Positions 50,716-59,457 are shown, counted from the first letter of the stretch. The stretch: DNA of 64,000 nucleotides from Paraburkholderia fungorum (GCF_900099835.1 NZ_FNKP01000001.1:3100001-3164000), one strand, 5' to 3'. Program-made: numbers and translations. Notes: generated by a model not told the origin, from the letters alone.

Positions 50716-51590
50716 GTGCGACCGCTCCGCAAGCCACGCCGCCTGTCCAGACTGCTTCGAAAGAACCGCGCTTCGACTCGTTGCGCGAGTTGCTGCGCTC
50801 GCCCACATTCGTCGTGGGCGCGCTCATCGTGTTGTGGTGGATCGTGTGCGCGCTTGGCGGTCAATGGATCGTGCGCATCGATCCGTACGCATCCGATCCG
50901 CTCAACTCGTTGACGCCGCCCGATCACACACACTGGTTCGGCACAGACCAATTGGGCCGCGACGTGTTCTCGCGCGTGATCGTCGGCGCGCGCGACATCC
51001 TGACCATTGCACCGCTGGCGACCGTGCTCGGCACGGCGGCGGGCACCGCCCTCGGGTTGATCGTCGGCTACTTCGAAGGCTGGGTCGACAGCATCGTGGG
51101 GCGCGTGATCGACGCCGTGCTTGCACTGCCGCTCGTGATCGTCGCGCTGCTCGCGCTGGCGGCGGTCGGTGCGTCGAACCTCACGGTGATTCTCGTAATC
51201 GGCATCACGTTCACGCCGATCACCGCGCGCACCGTGCGTGCCGCCGTGTTCGCCGAACGGCATCTGGACTACGTCGCCGCTGCGCAACTGCGCGGTGAGC
51301 ACGCGCTGTACATCATGTTCGTCGAGATTCTGCCGAACGTATTGCCGCCGATCGTCGTCGAAGCCACCGTGCGGCTCGGCTACGCGATCTTCGCGGTCGC
51401 CACGTTGTCGTTTCTCGGCTTCGGCATTCAACCGCCGTCCGCCGACTGGGGACTCGCGTTATCCGAGTCGTACACGCTGATGGCGGGCGGCGCATGGTGG
51501 ACCGTGGTGTTCTCGGCGGCCGCAATTGCGTCGCTGGTGGTCGGCGTGAATCTGATCGCCGACAGCGTGCAAGGCGTACTCGACCGATGA
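50712..51590 (+). CDS. ABC transporter permease, DppC type
   Basis: A 292-residue permease with about six helices; HWFGTDQLGRDVFSRVIVGARDIL near residue 77 and the coupling loop VFAERHLDYVAAAQLRGEHALYIMFVEILPNVLP are the DppC/OppC hallmarks. Together with the preceding permease it forms the membrane channel. Both its start and its stop are ATGA overlaps with neighbours, so the three genes are tightly coupled. Confidence 0.94.
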   Translation: MSATAPQATPPVQTASKEPRFDSLRELLRSPTFVVGALIVLWWIVCALGGQWIVRIDPYASDPLNSLTPPDHTHWFGTDQLGRDVFSRVIVGARDILTIAPLATVLGTAAGTALGLIVGYFEGWVDSIVGRVIDAVLALPLVIVALLALAAVGASNLTVILVIGITFTPITARTVRAAVFAERHLDYVAAAQLRGEHALYIMFVEILPNVLPPIVVEATVRLGYAIFAVATLSFLGFGIQPPSADWGLALSESYTLMAGGAWWTVVFSAAAIASLVVGVNLIADSVQGVLDR

Positions 51591-53785
51591 GCCAACCGAC
51601 GCCCTCCTCTTCAGCCGCGTTCGCCGCCTTCGACGTATCGAAGAGCGACCGCACGGACGCACTGACCGTCGTCGGCCTGACCGTCACGTACCGGATTCGC
51701 GGACGCGACCGCGAAGTGCTTCAGGACATCTCGTTTCGCGTCCGACGCGGCGAAGCGTACGGGCTGGTCGGCGAATCGGGTTGCGGCAAATCGACCGTCG
51801 CGATGGCGGCTGTGCGCTATCTGCCGCGCAACGGCAAGGTGAAGGCGGGCAAGATCCTCATCGCTGGCGACGACGTGCAGAAGCTCGATGCCGACGCGCT
51901 GCGCCATATGCGCGCGAATACGACGTCGATGGTCTATCAGGACCCGGGGCGCGCGCTGAATCCATCGCTGACTGTCGCGCGGCAGGTTTCCGAGGCGTTC
52001 GAAGCGACCGGCATGGCGCACGACGAAGCGTTGCAGCGCTCGCTCGACATGCTCAAGCGGGTTCGCATCGCCGCGCCCGAGCGCGTGATGGACAGCTATC
52101 CTCATCAACTATCGGGCGGCATGCAGCAACGCGTGGTGATCGCGATGGCGCTGGCATCGAACCCCGCGCTGCTGATTCTCGACGAGCCGACGACCGGGCT
52201 CGACGCGACCGTCGAAGCGGAAGTGCTCGATCTGGTGGCGCAGTTGCGCGAGGAACTCGGCACCGCCGTGCTGTTCATCAGCCATAACCTTGCGGTGATC
52301 GGGCGAATGTGCGAGCGCGTCGGCGTGCTTTACGCCGGCAAGCTGGTCGAAGAAGGCGCGACTGAAGATGTGTTCGCGCGGCCGCGTCATCCATACACGG
52401 TTGGGCTGTTGCGCTGTTTGCCGACCACCGGGCGCAGCAAGGACAGCGAGCGGCTCGACACGATTGCGGGCAGCCTGCCGTTGCCGGGTTCGGTCACGCA
52501 AGGCTGCATTTACGCGGACCGCTGCCGTCTCGCCGACGACCGGTGCCGTCGCGACGCGCCGCCGCCGCATCGGCTGAGTGCGGCGCATGGCGATCAGATG
52601 TCGCGCTGCCACTACCACGAACGCGCGATCGAATTACCGCGCGCGACGCCGCAAGCGTTGCCTGTCCATGACGCTGCGGCTTTTGCTGCGGGCAAACCTG
52701 GCGAGCCGTTACGCCCCGTGCTGCGCGCGCAGAAACTCTCGAAGACATTCCACGTAGGCGGCACACCGCTCCTCGCCCTCGACGACATTTCGCTCGATCT
52801 TGTCAGCGGCGAGACGCTCGGCCTCGTCGGCGAATCGGGCAGCGGCAAGACGACGCTCGCGAAGCTGATGCTCGGCCTGCTCACGCCCGACGCGGGCAGC
52901 GTGCTCGAACTCGATGGCGCGCCGCTCGCCGCGCGCGTCACGCGACGCAACGACGAACAGATCAAGTCGATGCAGATCGTGTTCCAGAATCCCGACTCGG
53001 CGCTCAATCGCGCGCATTCGGTGAAGCGCCTGATTGGCCGCGCGTTGAAGCGGCTCACGCCGTTGCGCGGCGCCGCCGTCGACGAACGGCTCGACACGTT
53101 GACCGAAGCCGTGCGTTTGCCCGAACGTTATCTCGACTCGCGCACGCGGCAGTTGTCCGGCGGACTCAAGCAGCGCGTCGCGATTGCGCGCGCGTTTGCG
53201 GGCGAGCCGCGCGTGGTGGTATGCGACGAGCCGACTTCCGCGCTCGACGTCTCCGTGCAGGCCGCGATCCTCAATCTACTCGCCGATCTGCAACGAGAAC
53301 GCGGCGTCAGTTACGTGTTCATCTCGCACGATCTGCATGTGGTGCGCTATCTGTCGGACCGGATCGCGGTGCTCTATCTCGGCAGATTGCTGGAAATCGG
53401 CCCGGCGGCAGCGGTGTTCGACGGGCCGCATCATCCTTATACCGAGGCGCTGCTGTCGTCGGCTCCGGCGCTCGACGGCGAGAACAGGCAGGCGCGCATC
53501 CGTCTGTCCGGCGACCTGCCGAGCGCGGTCTCGCCGCCTTCCGGCTGCGTCTTTCATACGCGCTGTCCGCGCAAGATCGGCGCGATCTGCGAGCAGGAGC
53601 CCCCGCCTTTCGTCGATGCCGATGGCGATGGCGATGCCGTGCATCGAATCCGCTGCCATATTCCGGTGGAAGAATTGCGCGCGCTTCAGCGTGTCTCGCG
53701 TGAAGGCGCGAGTGGCGATGCGTCCGGCGATGCGTCCGGGATCGTGTCCACGATGGCATCCAGGGCCGGCAAGGGTAACGAGTAG
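51587..53785 (+). CDS. Fused double-ATPase of the second peptide-type ABC transporter
   Basis: A 732-residue protein with two peptide-transporter ATPase domains in tandem, replacing separate DppD and DppF. Domain 1 has Walker [10 protein letters not shown], signature LSGGMQQR and the C-terminal oligopeptide/dipeptide cysteine region (GCIYADRCRLADDRCRRD...CHY). Domain 2 has GESGSGKTT, signature LSGGLKQR and a second Cys-rich tail (GCVFHTRCPRKIGAICEQE). The last 40 residues repeat Gly/Asp/Ala. It overlaps the permease gene by four bases. A paralogous fused ATPase is at 1-1659, but the two systems differ in gene order and sequence. Confidence 0.94.
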   Translation: MSQPTPSSSAAFAAFDVSKSDRTDALTVVGLTVTYRIRGRDREVLQDISFRVRRGEAYGLVGESGCGKSTVAMAAVRYLPRNGKVKAGKILIAGDDVQKLDADALRHMRANTTSMVYQDPGRALNPSLTVARQVSEAFEATGMAHDEALQRSLDMLKRVRIAAPERVMDSYPHQLSGGMQQRVVIAMALASNPALLILDEPTTGLDATVEAEVLDLVAQLREELGTAVLFISHNLAVIGRMCERVGVLYAGKLVEEGATEDVFARPRHPYTVGLLRCLPTTGRSKDSERLDTIAGSLPLPGSVTQGCIYADRCRLADDRCRRDAPPPHRLSAAHGDQMSRCHYHERAIELPRATPQALPVHDAAAFAAGKPGEPLRPVLRAQKLSKTFHVGGTPLLALDDISLDLVSGETLGLVGESGSGKTTLAKLMLGLLTPDAGSVLELDGAPLAARVTRRNDEQIKSMQIVFQNPDSALNRAHSVKRLIGRALKRLTPLRGAAVDERLDTLTEAVRLPERYLDSRTRQLSGGLKQRVAIARAFAGEPRVVVCDEPTSALDVSVQAAILNLLADLQRERGVSYVFISHDLHVVRYLSDRIAVLYLGRLLEIGPAAAVFDGPHHPYTEALLSSAPALDGENRQARIRLSGDLPSAVSPPSGCVFHTRCPRKIGAICEQEPPPFVDADGDGDAVHRIRCHIPVEELRALQRVSREGASGDASGDASGIVSTMASRAGKGNE

Positions 53786-54255
53786 CGCGGTTCGTCCCAG
53801 CCCCGCGCCAGGCGATTCACGCGGCTTTCTGGCCGCGCGTTTCATCGCCGAAACGTTTTCATGCGTTTTTTCATCGTGCGCATCGCACATGCTCATCCGG
53901 TACCTGTCGCCGCAAGGCTTTGCGGCCAGTGGCATGGTTATCGCTAAGTATCGTCCAGACATTTGAAGCCGGACAGCGCGGAAGATCGGCGGCGGCATGC
54001 GTTTGTGCGCGTGCCGTTCAGCGCCACGCGATGCGGTAAAAGAGTCGGAAATCGTAGCGGTAAAAGAGGTAACGCAGGACTGACGCGCCGGGGCGCGCGT
54101 CGGCGAATCAGGCACCGTTTGGGTTGGCAGCAGTGAGTGAACAGGCCCAAACGACCCGGGGGCGGCGAGGTCCGCAGTCAGACAGGTCCGCCGCTGCGGA
54201 ATCAGCGTGAGAGAGGACGGTAACGAGGCACCGTTGTTCCCTCGGGAGAGACGTG
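53786..54255. other. 470-bp spacer upstream of the Gly/Ser-rich gene
   Basis: It contains a hairpin GCCGCAA-ggct-TTGCGGC (53909-53926) after the ATPase gene without a T-run, a repeated GCGGTAAAAGAG, and a repeated AGGCACCGTT in the last 150 bases. No promoter is confidently recognised and no gene is supported. Confidence 0.5.
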
Positions 54256-55092
54256 ATGAAGACCAGAAAATCCAATCGATATTATTTCGGGATCCTTCGG
54301 AGTACAGCTGTCGCGGCTGGCGTGATTGCGCTGGCGACGGGCGTGGCGTATCCCGCATCGACGGAGGTGATCCCCGAGTGGATGCTGCTCGCCGACACGC
54401 CGTTGCCTGGCGGCAGCCAGCAGGGCTCGACGCAAGCCGCACCGGACAACGGCGCCGCGCCCGACGCGGTGGCCACGGGCGCGGCGCCCGGCGACACCAC
54501 CGCCGCCGACGATGCCGCTGCACTATTCGCGCCGCGCGACTGCAATAGCGTCAACATCGGCGGATGCGCTCACCATGGCGGCGGCAGCGGCAGTAACGGC
54601 GCGGCGAGCGCGGGCGCGAGCGGCAACAGCGGCGGCGGAGCGGGTGCCGGGAACGGCGGCGGCAGCTCCGGTGCGGGAGCAGGCGCAGGCGCAGGCGGGA
54701 AAGGAAATAGCGGTGGCGGTAATGGGGGGAGTAGTGGAAGTAGTGGAAGTAGTGGAAGTAGCGGAAGTAGCGGAAGTAGCGGAAGCAGTGGCAGTAGCGG
54801 CAGTAGCGGCAGCAGTGGAAGTAGCGGAAGCAGCGGAAGCAGCGGAAGCAGCGGAAGCAGCAGTGGTAGCGCAGGCTGCGGTTGTGGCTCCAGCGGCGGC
54901 CCAGGCGGTGGCAAGAGCGGTGGCTTCGGTGGCGGTTTTGGCAGTGGCAAAGGCGGTGGTTTTGGCGGTGGTTTTGGCGGAGGCTTCGGTGGCGGCTTCG
55001 GCGGTGGCTTTGGCGGAGGCTTCGGCGGCGGTCACGGAGGTAAGGGTGGCGGCGGTAACGGCAGTGGCAATGGCGGAGGAAACGGGCACTAA
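54256..55092 (+). CDS. Exported glycine/serine-rich tandem-repeat protein
   Basis: A 278-residue low-complexity protein. Residues 1-34 form a signal peptide (KTRKSNRYYFG..., hydrophobic AVAAGVIALATGVAYPAS). After an Ala/Asp-rich acidic section with two cysteines (RDCNSVNIGGCAHH, about 95-106), the rest is repeat: Gly-Ser-Ser units at about 157-203, a short GCGCG motif, then Gly-Gly-Phe-Gly repeats at about 222-255 and a Gly/Asn/His tail. The pattern suggests a surface, matrix or fibre-forming polypeptide, but no family is recognised. The ATG with GGGAGAG upstream is preferred to the adjacent GTG. Confidence 0.75.
   Translation: MKTRKSNRYYFGILRSTAVAAGVIALATGVAYPASTEVIPEWMLLADTPLPGGSQQGSTQAAPDNGAAPDAVATGAAPGDTTAADDAAALFAPRDCNSVNIGGCAHHGGGSGSNGAASAGASGNSGGGAGAGNGGGSSGAGAGAGAGGKGNSGGGNGGSSGSSGSSGSSGSSGSSGSSGSSGSSGSSGSSGSSGSSGSSGSSSGSAGCGCGSSGGPGGGKSGGFGGGFGSGKGGGFGGGFGGGFGGGFGGGFGGGFGGGHGGKGGGGNGSGNGGGNGH
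54724..54864 (+). repeat. 9-bp in-frame tandem repeat array encoding Gly-Ser-Ser
   Basis: About 15 copies of GGAAGTAGC and close variants. Because the unit is a multiple of three, slippage would change protein length without a frameshift. Third-base variants (AGT/AGC, GGA/GGC) show the array is partly diverged. Confidence 0.9.
54919..55035 (+). repeat. 12-bp-type repeats encoding Gly-Gly-Phe-Gly
   Basis: Imperfect tandem copies such as GGCGGTGGCTTT and GGCGGAGGCTTC, in frame with the coding sequence. Confidence 0.85.
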
Positions 55093-55474
55093 CAGTTGCC
55101 CGGTCTCCTGGCAGGGTGCCCCCGCGCCCTGCTCTCGCCGGCAACATGCCCGGCACTACCGTTCGCGATCCGCTGGCATCGGCGGTGATGTCTCGATCCC
55201 CCGGTCGAGCATCACCGCCCGAGGCCGGTCCGAGGTCCAGCGAGCATCCCGATTCGGGAATCCCCTTAAGCGCGCGGCAGCCGGCCTCCGGTAAGCTGTC
55301 GAACAGGCAATACGCGCAGGCGAAGCGGGCTCTCCAGCACTCACAAAACCGTCACATACCCCCGCTCGCGAACAGCTGGAATACAAATCAACCGGTCGCG
55401 CACAACTGTTGTGGAACCAATCTGAGGCGACGAGCCTCATATCACATTCAACGTTCGATATGAGGGCCCACCAC
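55093..55474. other. 382-bp spacer between the two exported-protein genes
   Basis: It holds a hairpin TGAGGC-gacga-GCCTCA (55423-55439) 36 bp before the next ATG and other short dyads, but no T-run terminator or clear promoter. No gene is supported. Confidence 0.5.
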
Positions 55475-55948
55475 ATGCAACGAAATGTCTCCCCGTCCGC
55501 AGCACGCGTGGCCAGCGGCCTGTTCATGACTGCCGCGCTGGGCCTGACCTTGGGCCTGACTTCGCTGGCTCAGGCGCAAACCCCGGCGCAACCTATGCAG
55601 CCCACCATGTCGCAAGCGGCTCCGCCCGTCGACCCCACCTTCTCCGCTTACTGGCTCGCCCAGACCTGTCAGAAGAAAAACGACAACGTCGCGCAAGGCC
55701 AATGTGTCGGCGCGATTCGCGGCATCATCCACGGTTATCAGTATGGGGTGCTGTTCCTCGGTCAGCGCGGCACGCTGCCGCCCAATGAAACACAGCGCGT
55801 GTCGCTGTGCCTGCCCAACACGCAAGTCTCGTCGATCGTCGACGACTTCCTCGCAGACGCTGCCCAGGTCGACCCCGACGCACTCAAGCACACCTCGGCG
55901 GAAGTCGCGCTGCTCGGTTCCGTGCACCTCCACCACGCCTGCACCTGA
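55475..55948 (+). CDS. Exported Rap1a/Tai-family-like protein
   Basis: A 157-residue protein with a signal peptide (about 1-35, ending LAQAQ). The mature part resembles Rap1a/Tai proteins: AYWLAQTCQ, QCVGAIRGIIHGYQYGVLF, SLCLPNTQVSSIVDDFLA and the C-terminal HLHHACT, with four cysteines (65, 77, 112, 156) able to form two disulfides. Known members are periplasmic immunity proteins against type VI amidase effectors, but many are orphans. No effector gene is seen nearby. The ATG at 55475 follows GAGGG by nine bases. Confidence 0.68.
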   Translation: MQRNVSPSAARVASGLFMTAALGLTLGLTSLAQAQTPAQPMQPTMSQAAPPVDPTFSAYWLAQTCQKKNDNVAQGQCVGAIRGIIHGYQYGVLFLGQRGTLPPNETQRVSLCLPNTQVSSIVDDFLADAAQVDPDALKHTSAEVALLGSVHLHHACT

Positions 55949-56013
55949 TCACGTCGCGGCACAGCGAATCGCTGTGCCGTCGCTGTGCCTTCAACCCGCA
56001 GCTAACGCGGCGC

Positions 56014-56859
56014 TTACAGCATTTCGAGCGCCCGCTTGCTGCGCGGCGGCTTGAAGTATGTGTCGAGAGCCGCCAGTTCATCAGCCTGCAGCCGCAATTG
56101 CAACGCGCGATGGTTGTCGCGCACATGCTCGACGCTCCCCGCCTTCGGAATCGCGCACACGCCGGGTCTGAGCAACACCCACGCAAGCGCCACCTGAAAC
56201 ACGGACACTCCGCGTGCATCGGCGATATCGTCGAGCGGCGAGCGTTTCGGCAAACGGGCGTGGTCGACCGGGCTGTAGGCCATGGCCGGCATCTTGCGCC
56301 CGGCCATCCACGGCAGCAGATCGAACTCCGGGCCGCGACGTGCGACGTTATAAAGAATCTGGTTGGTCGCGCACGCTTCGCCGCCGGGCATCGCGACGAG
56401 TTCTTCCATGTCGCCGGTGTCGAAATTGCTGACGCCCCAATGCCGGATCTTGCCCGCGTCGCGTAACGCTTCAAAAGCTTCGACGGTTTCCGCGAGCGAC
56501 ACCGAGCCTGGCCAATGCAGCAAATAGAGGTCGAGCCGATCCGTCTTCAGACGCTTCAGGCTGCGTTCACACGCCGCGATCGCGCCGCGCCGGCTGGCGT
56601 TATGCGGATACACCTTGCTCACGAGAAAGACCTGATCGCGCAAACCGGCGAGCGCTTCGCCGAGCAGCGATTCGGTCGCGCCGTCGCCGTACATTTCCGC
56701 CGTGTCGATCAGCGTCATGCCGAGTTCGATACCGCAGCGCAGTGCGTCGATTTCGGCCGCGCGCCGCGCCGGGTTTTCGCCCATCTCCCACGTGCCCTGC
56801 CCCAATGCCGGAACGCGCTCGCCGTCGGGCAGGCTCACGCCTGCGATATCGCTTGTCAT
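56014..56859 (-). CDS. Aldo/keto reductase
   Basis: A 281-residue NADPH-dependent TIM-barrel reductase of the bacterial AKR5-like group. The catalytic tetrad is visible: Asp52 and Tyr57 in IDTAEMYG, Lys82 in VSKVYP and His115 in LLHWPG. The cofactor motif IPKAG lies near residue 240. Substrate is probably a small aldehyde or keto compound but not determinable. A divergent GntR regulator gene lies 211 bp away. Confidence 0.92.
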   Translation of the reverse strand: MTSDIAGVSLPDGERVPALGQGTWEMGENPARRAAEIDALRCGIELGMTLIDTAEMYGDGATESLLGEALAGLRDQVFLVSKVYPHNASRRGAIAACERSLKRLKTDRLDLYLLHWPGSVSLAETVEAFEALRDAGKIRHWGVSNFDTGDMEELVAMPGGEACATNQILYNVARRGPEFDLLPWMAGRKMPAMAYSPVDHARLPKRSPLDDIADARGVSVFQVALAWVLLRPGVCAIPKAGSVEHVRDNHRALQLRLQADELAALDTYFKPPRSKRALEML

Positions 56860-56908
56860 GCTGACTCCTCGAAATGGCTCGATGCAAAACGATGCCGCGC
56901 GGACCCTG

Positions 56909-56923
56909 TCCAGATGTTCTGGA
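56909..56923. promoter_or_regulatory. Perfect dyad between the aldo/keto reductase and gntR genes
   Basis: TCCAGA-TGT-TCTGGA lies 50 bp upstream of the reductase ATG. A second dyad, GCTCGACGAGC, is at 56974-56984. Either could be the GntR operator. Confidence 0.35.
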
Positions 56924-57070
56924 ACGTCCCGACAACCCGTCGCGCGGCGAAAATCATCACGAGGAGTTTAGTCGCTCGACGAGCATTCGACGGGGCACCT
57001 GGCAAAAGCCCGCTATAACGTGGCACGCCGATGTCATAGAATTGCCGCTTGCCCATCTTGCGTGAGCCCC

Positions 57071-57817
57071 ATGACCTCTGCCTCGGAAGACCGTTGGCGC
57101 GATCTGCGCCCGGACCCGGAAAACGACACGCCGCTTTACCTGCAACTTGCTCGCAAGCTCGGCTCCGCCATCCACGAAAACCGCTGGAATGCCGGCGAAG
57201 CGCTGCCCTCGGAACGCGTGCTGTCCGAAGCGCTCGGCGTTTCGCGGATCACCTCGCGCAAGGCAATCGCATTGCTCGTCGAGCAAGGTTTGATCCGGCG
57301 CACCCAGGGCGCAGGCAGTTTCATCACGCCGCGTTATGAAGACCCGCTGTCGCGTCTGTCGAGCTTCAGCGAAATGCTGCGGCGGCGTGGCTTCACGCCG
57401 AGTTCGAAGTGGTTGTCGCGCGAGATTTCGCCGGCCAATCGCGACGAGGTGATCCAGCTGGGCTTGTCGCCCGCGGCGGCGGTGACGCGGCTGCGTCGCT
57501 TGCGGCTGGCCGACGGCATCGTGATGGCGGTGGAAAATTCCACGTTTCCGTCTGCGGTGATTCCCGATCCGCAGGCCATCGGCGATTCGCTTTATACGTA
57601 TCTGGAGAATCGCGGTCTTTCGATTGTTCGCGCGTTGCAGCATTTTCGCGCGGTCAACGCGAACGAGGAAATCGCGCAGCAGATGAGCATTGCGCCGAAC
57701 GAAGCGCTGCTGCTGATCACGCGCGTCGGCTACACCGCCGATCAGCGGGCGATCGAATTGACGGATACATACTGCCGCAATGATTACTACGATTTTGTGG
57801 CGGAGTTGAGGAAGTAG
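57071..57817 (+). CDS. GntR-family regulator with UTRA ligand domain
   Basis: A 248-residue HutC-type regulator. The N-terminal winged helix-turn-helix has PLYLQLARKLGSAIHENRWNAGEALPSERVLSEALGVSRITSRKAI (about 22-67); the C-terminal UTRA domain follows (LRLADGIVMAVENSTFPSAVIPD...). It resembles NagR/YvoA-type sensors of amino-sugar phosphates, but no nag genes are nearby. ATG at 57071 or a GTG three codons upstream may start it. It is divergent from the aldo/keto reductase gene. Confidence 0.9.
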   Translation: MTSASEDRWRDLRPDPENDTPLYLQLARKLGSAIHENRWNAGEALPSERVLSEALGVSRITSRKAIALLVEQGLIRRTQGAGSFITPRYEDPLSRLSSFSEMLRRRGFTPSSKWLSREISPANRDEVIQLGLSPAAAVTRLRRLRLADGIVMAVENSTFPSAVIPDPQAIGDSLYTYLENRGLSIVRALQHFRAVNANEEIAQQMSIAPNEALLLITRVGYTADQRAIELTDTYCRNDYYDFVAELRK

Positions 57818-57949
57818 CAGCGGTTGGCGCTGGCGACGCGGATGCAGGCGCGCAGAGGTTTGCGGAGGATGCGCGGCCTGCTTACGCGCGCTGGCGCATC
57901 CTGTCTCCGCTCAACAGCTAACGTGTAAGAGCCGCGCCGCCTCGAATCG

Positions 57950-59341
57950 TCACCACCACCTGGCCTCGTGCGCCCCCACCCTCGCCGGCGGCAACGAAAA
58001 GTACGCAGGCGTCTCACTGAGCTCCTCCGCAGGCTTCACCCCTGACACGCGCCCGAATTCGGAATCGACGGTCATGAGACAGTCACGCACGTCGTCGAGG
58101 GTGACATCCGGAGTTTGCCAGCCGTCAGGCATCGTTCCAAAAGACTGCAACCAGCGCCCGGTCTGCGCAAGCGACACGCGCACATGCCAGCTTCCGCCCT
58201 CGGTCGCGCGTCGCGCCAATGCGGCCATTGCGCCGAAAGCGGCCAGATAGCCGGTCGCGTGATCCAGCGCCTGACACGGTAAATGCCTCGGCGCGTCGCC
58301 GCCCGCCGCCTGCCGTTCGGTGAAAGCAATCCCGCTCGCCGACTGCACGAGGCTGTCGAATCCGCGCCGCTGCGCCCACGGCCCCTCGTATCCATACGCG
58401 CAGACCGACACATACACGATCCCCGGCCTGATCCGCGCAAGTTCCTCGGGACCCAAGCCGCGCGCCGCCAGCGCGCCTGGCCGATAAGCCTGCAAGAACA
58501 CGTCGGCGTGTTCGGCCAGCCCGCGCAACGTCTCGCGCCCGGCTGCATCGCGCAGATCGACCACCGCCGAGCGCTTGCCGCGCCCGTTATCGATCACCAG
58601 CGGCGCAATGTTCGGCAGATGCGGACCGTTGATCATCAACACGTCCGCGCCATGCTGGGCGAGCGCACGTCCGGCCACCGGCCCCGCGATGATGCGGGAC
58701 AGATCGAGCACGTGCACGCCTTCGAGCGGCCGTTCTGCACCTGTCTGGCGCGGCGCCTCCGGCGGCGCATCGCCGATGCGTTCGATTTCGAACAGCGGCA
58801 AGCCCGCAATCGCCTTCGCCTGATCCAGCGCGGCCCATTCGTCGGGCGTGCGAATCAGCGCCGCGCAGAGGCCCGCATCGGCCAGCGTCTGGTCAAGCGT
58901 CGCGCCGTCCCATCCGCGAATGGCTTGGGCTACCGCAGCAGGATCGTTGTTGCAGCCGAGCACCTGCAGAACCCCGTGCAGATGATGCGCAAAATTCGTA
59001 TGCAATTGAATCCAGCGGCCGTCGCGCGTCTCGTAAAAGCCAGTCACCGGATCGCGCAACACAGGCGGCGGCCCACCGTCGATCCGCAGATAACGCTCGC
59101 TGCGAAACGACGCCAGCGCGCGCCGCATCTGCACCGTGACGTGTTGCCGGCGACCCGTGCGCAAGCGATGAAATTCGGCGGCCGCCAGCCCGGTCGCGGC
59201 GATCGTCGCCGAGGCCAGGTTGCCGACCTGATAGACCGAGGGCAAGCCCGGATCGGCACCGGAGAGCGTGACGGATCTCAGCGTAGTCGGGTCGCATCCG
59301 GCGACAGTCCAGATATGTTTGAGGGCAAGTTCAGGCGTCAT
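57950..59341 (-). CDS. Family III CoA-transferase (CaiB/BaiF) with swapped halves
   Basis: A 463-residue protein. The usual N-terminal motif of family III enzymes, PLEGVHVLDLSRIIAGPVAG, occurs only at about residue 205, followed by GRGKRSAVVDL, FLQAYRPGALAARGLG and CAYGYEGPWAQRRGFDSLVQ; the expected catalytic aspartate is Asp360 in CQALDHATGY. The first 195 residues instead resemble the back half (FYETRDGRWIQLHTN, DEWAALDQAKAIAGLPLFEIERIGDAPP). The gene therefore looks circularly permuted. It is divergent from the HTH-citrate-synthase gene. Substrates unknown. Confidence 0.82.
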   Translation of the reverse strand: MTPELALKHIWTVAGCDPTTLRSVTLSGADPGLPSVYQVGNLASATIAATGLAAAEFHRLRTGRRQHVTVQMRRALASFRSERYLRIDGGPPPVLRDPVTGFYETRDGRWIQLHTNFAHHLHGVLQVLGCNNDPAAVAQAIRGWDGATLDQTLADAGLCAALIRTPDEWAALDQAKAIAGLPLFEIERIGDAPPEAPRQTGAERPLEGVHVLDLSRIIAGPVAGRALAQHGADVLMINGPHLPNIAPLVIDNGRGKRSAVVDLRDAAGRETLRGLAEHADVFLQAYRPGALAARGLGPEELARIRPGIVYVSVCAYGYEGPWAQRRGFDSLVQSASGIAFTERQAAGGDAPRHLPCQALDHATGYLAAFGAMAALARRATEGGSWHVRVSLAQTGRWLQSFGTMPDGWQTPDVTLDDVRDCLMTVDSEFGRVSGVKPAEELSETPAYFSLPPARVGAHEARWW

Positions 59342-59399
59342 GGCGATGATGTCGGCACAGGAGGAAAGTGAACCGAGTCTAGAATTCCGCTCAGCGCCA

Positions 59400-59434
59400 A
59401 TCAATCTTGATTATGATAATCAACATATATTGAT
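59400..59434. promoter_or_regulatory. Clustered TTGAT/ATCAA dyads between divergent genes
   Basis: In 35 bp there are three overlapping inverted repeats: ATCAA-tc-TTGAT (59400-59411), the perfect TTGATTAT-g-ATAATCAA (59407-59423) and ATCAA-catata-TTGAT (59419-59434). They lie between start codons of divergent genes and are strikingly A/T-rich. A regulator, probably the adjacent HTH-citrate-synthase fusion, may bind here; the regulator identity is inferred. Confidence 0.6.
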
Positions 59435-59457
59435 TTCTTCGGTTCTTAAGCGTTTTC

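Noticed and set aside
54724..54864. Regular repeat array considered as CRISPR
   Set aside because: The units are 9 bp, contiguous, without spacers, and in frame within a coding sequence.
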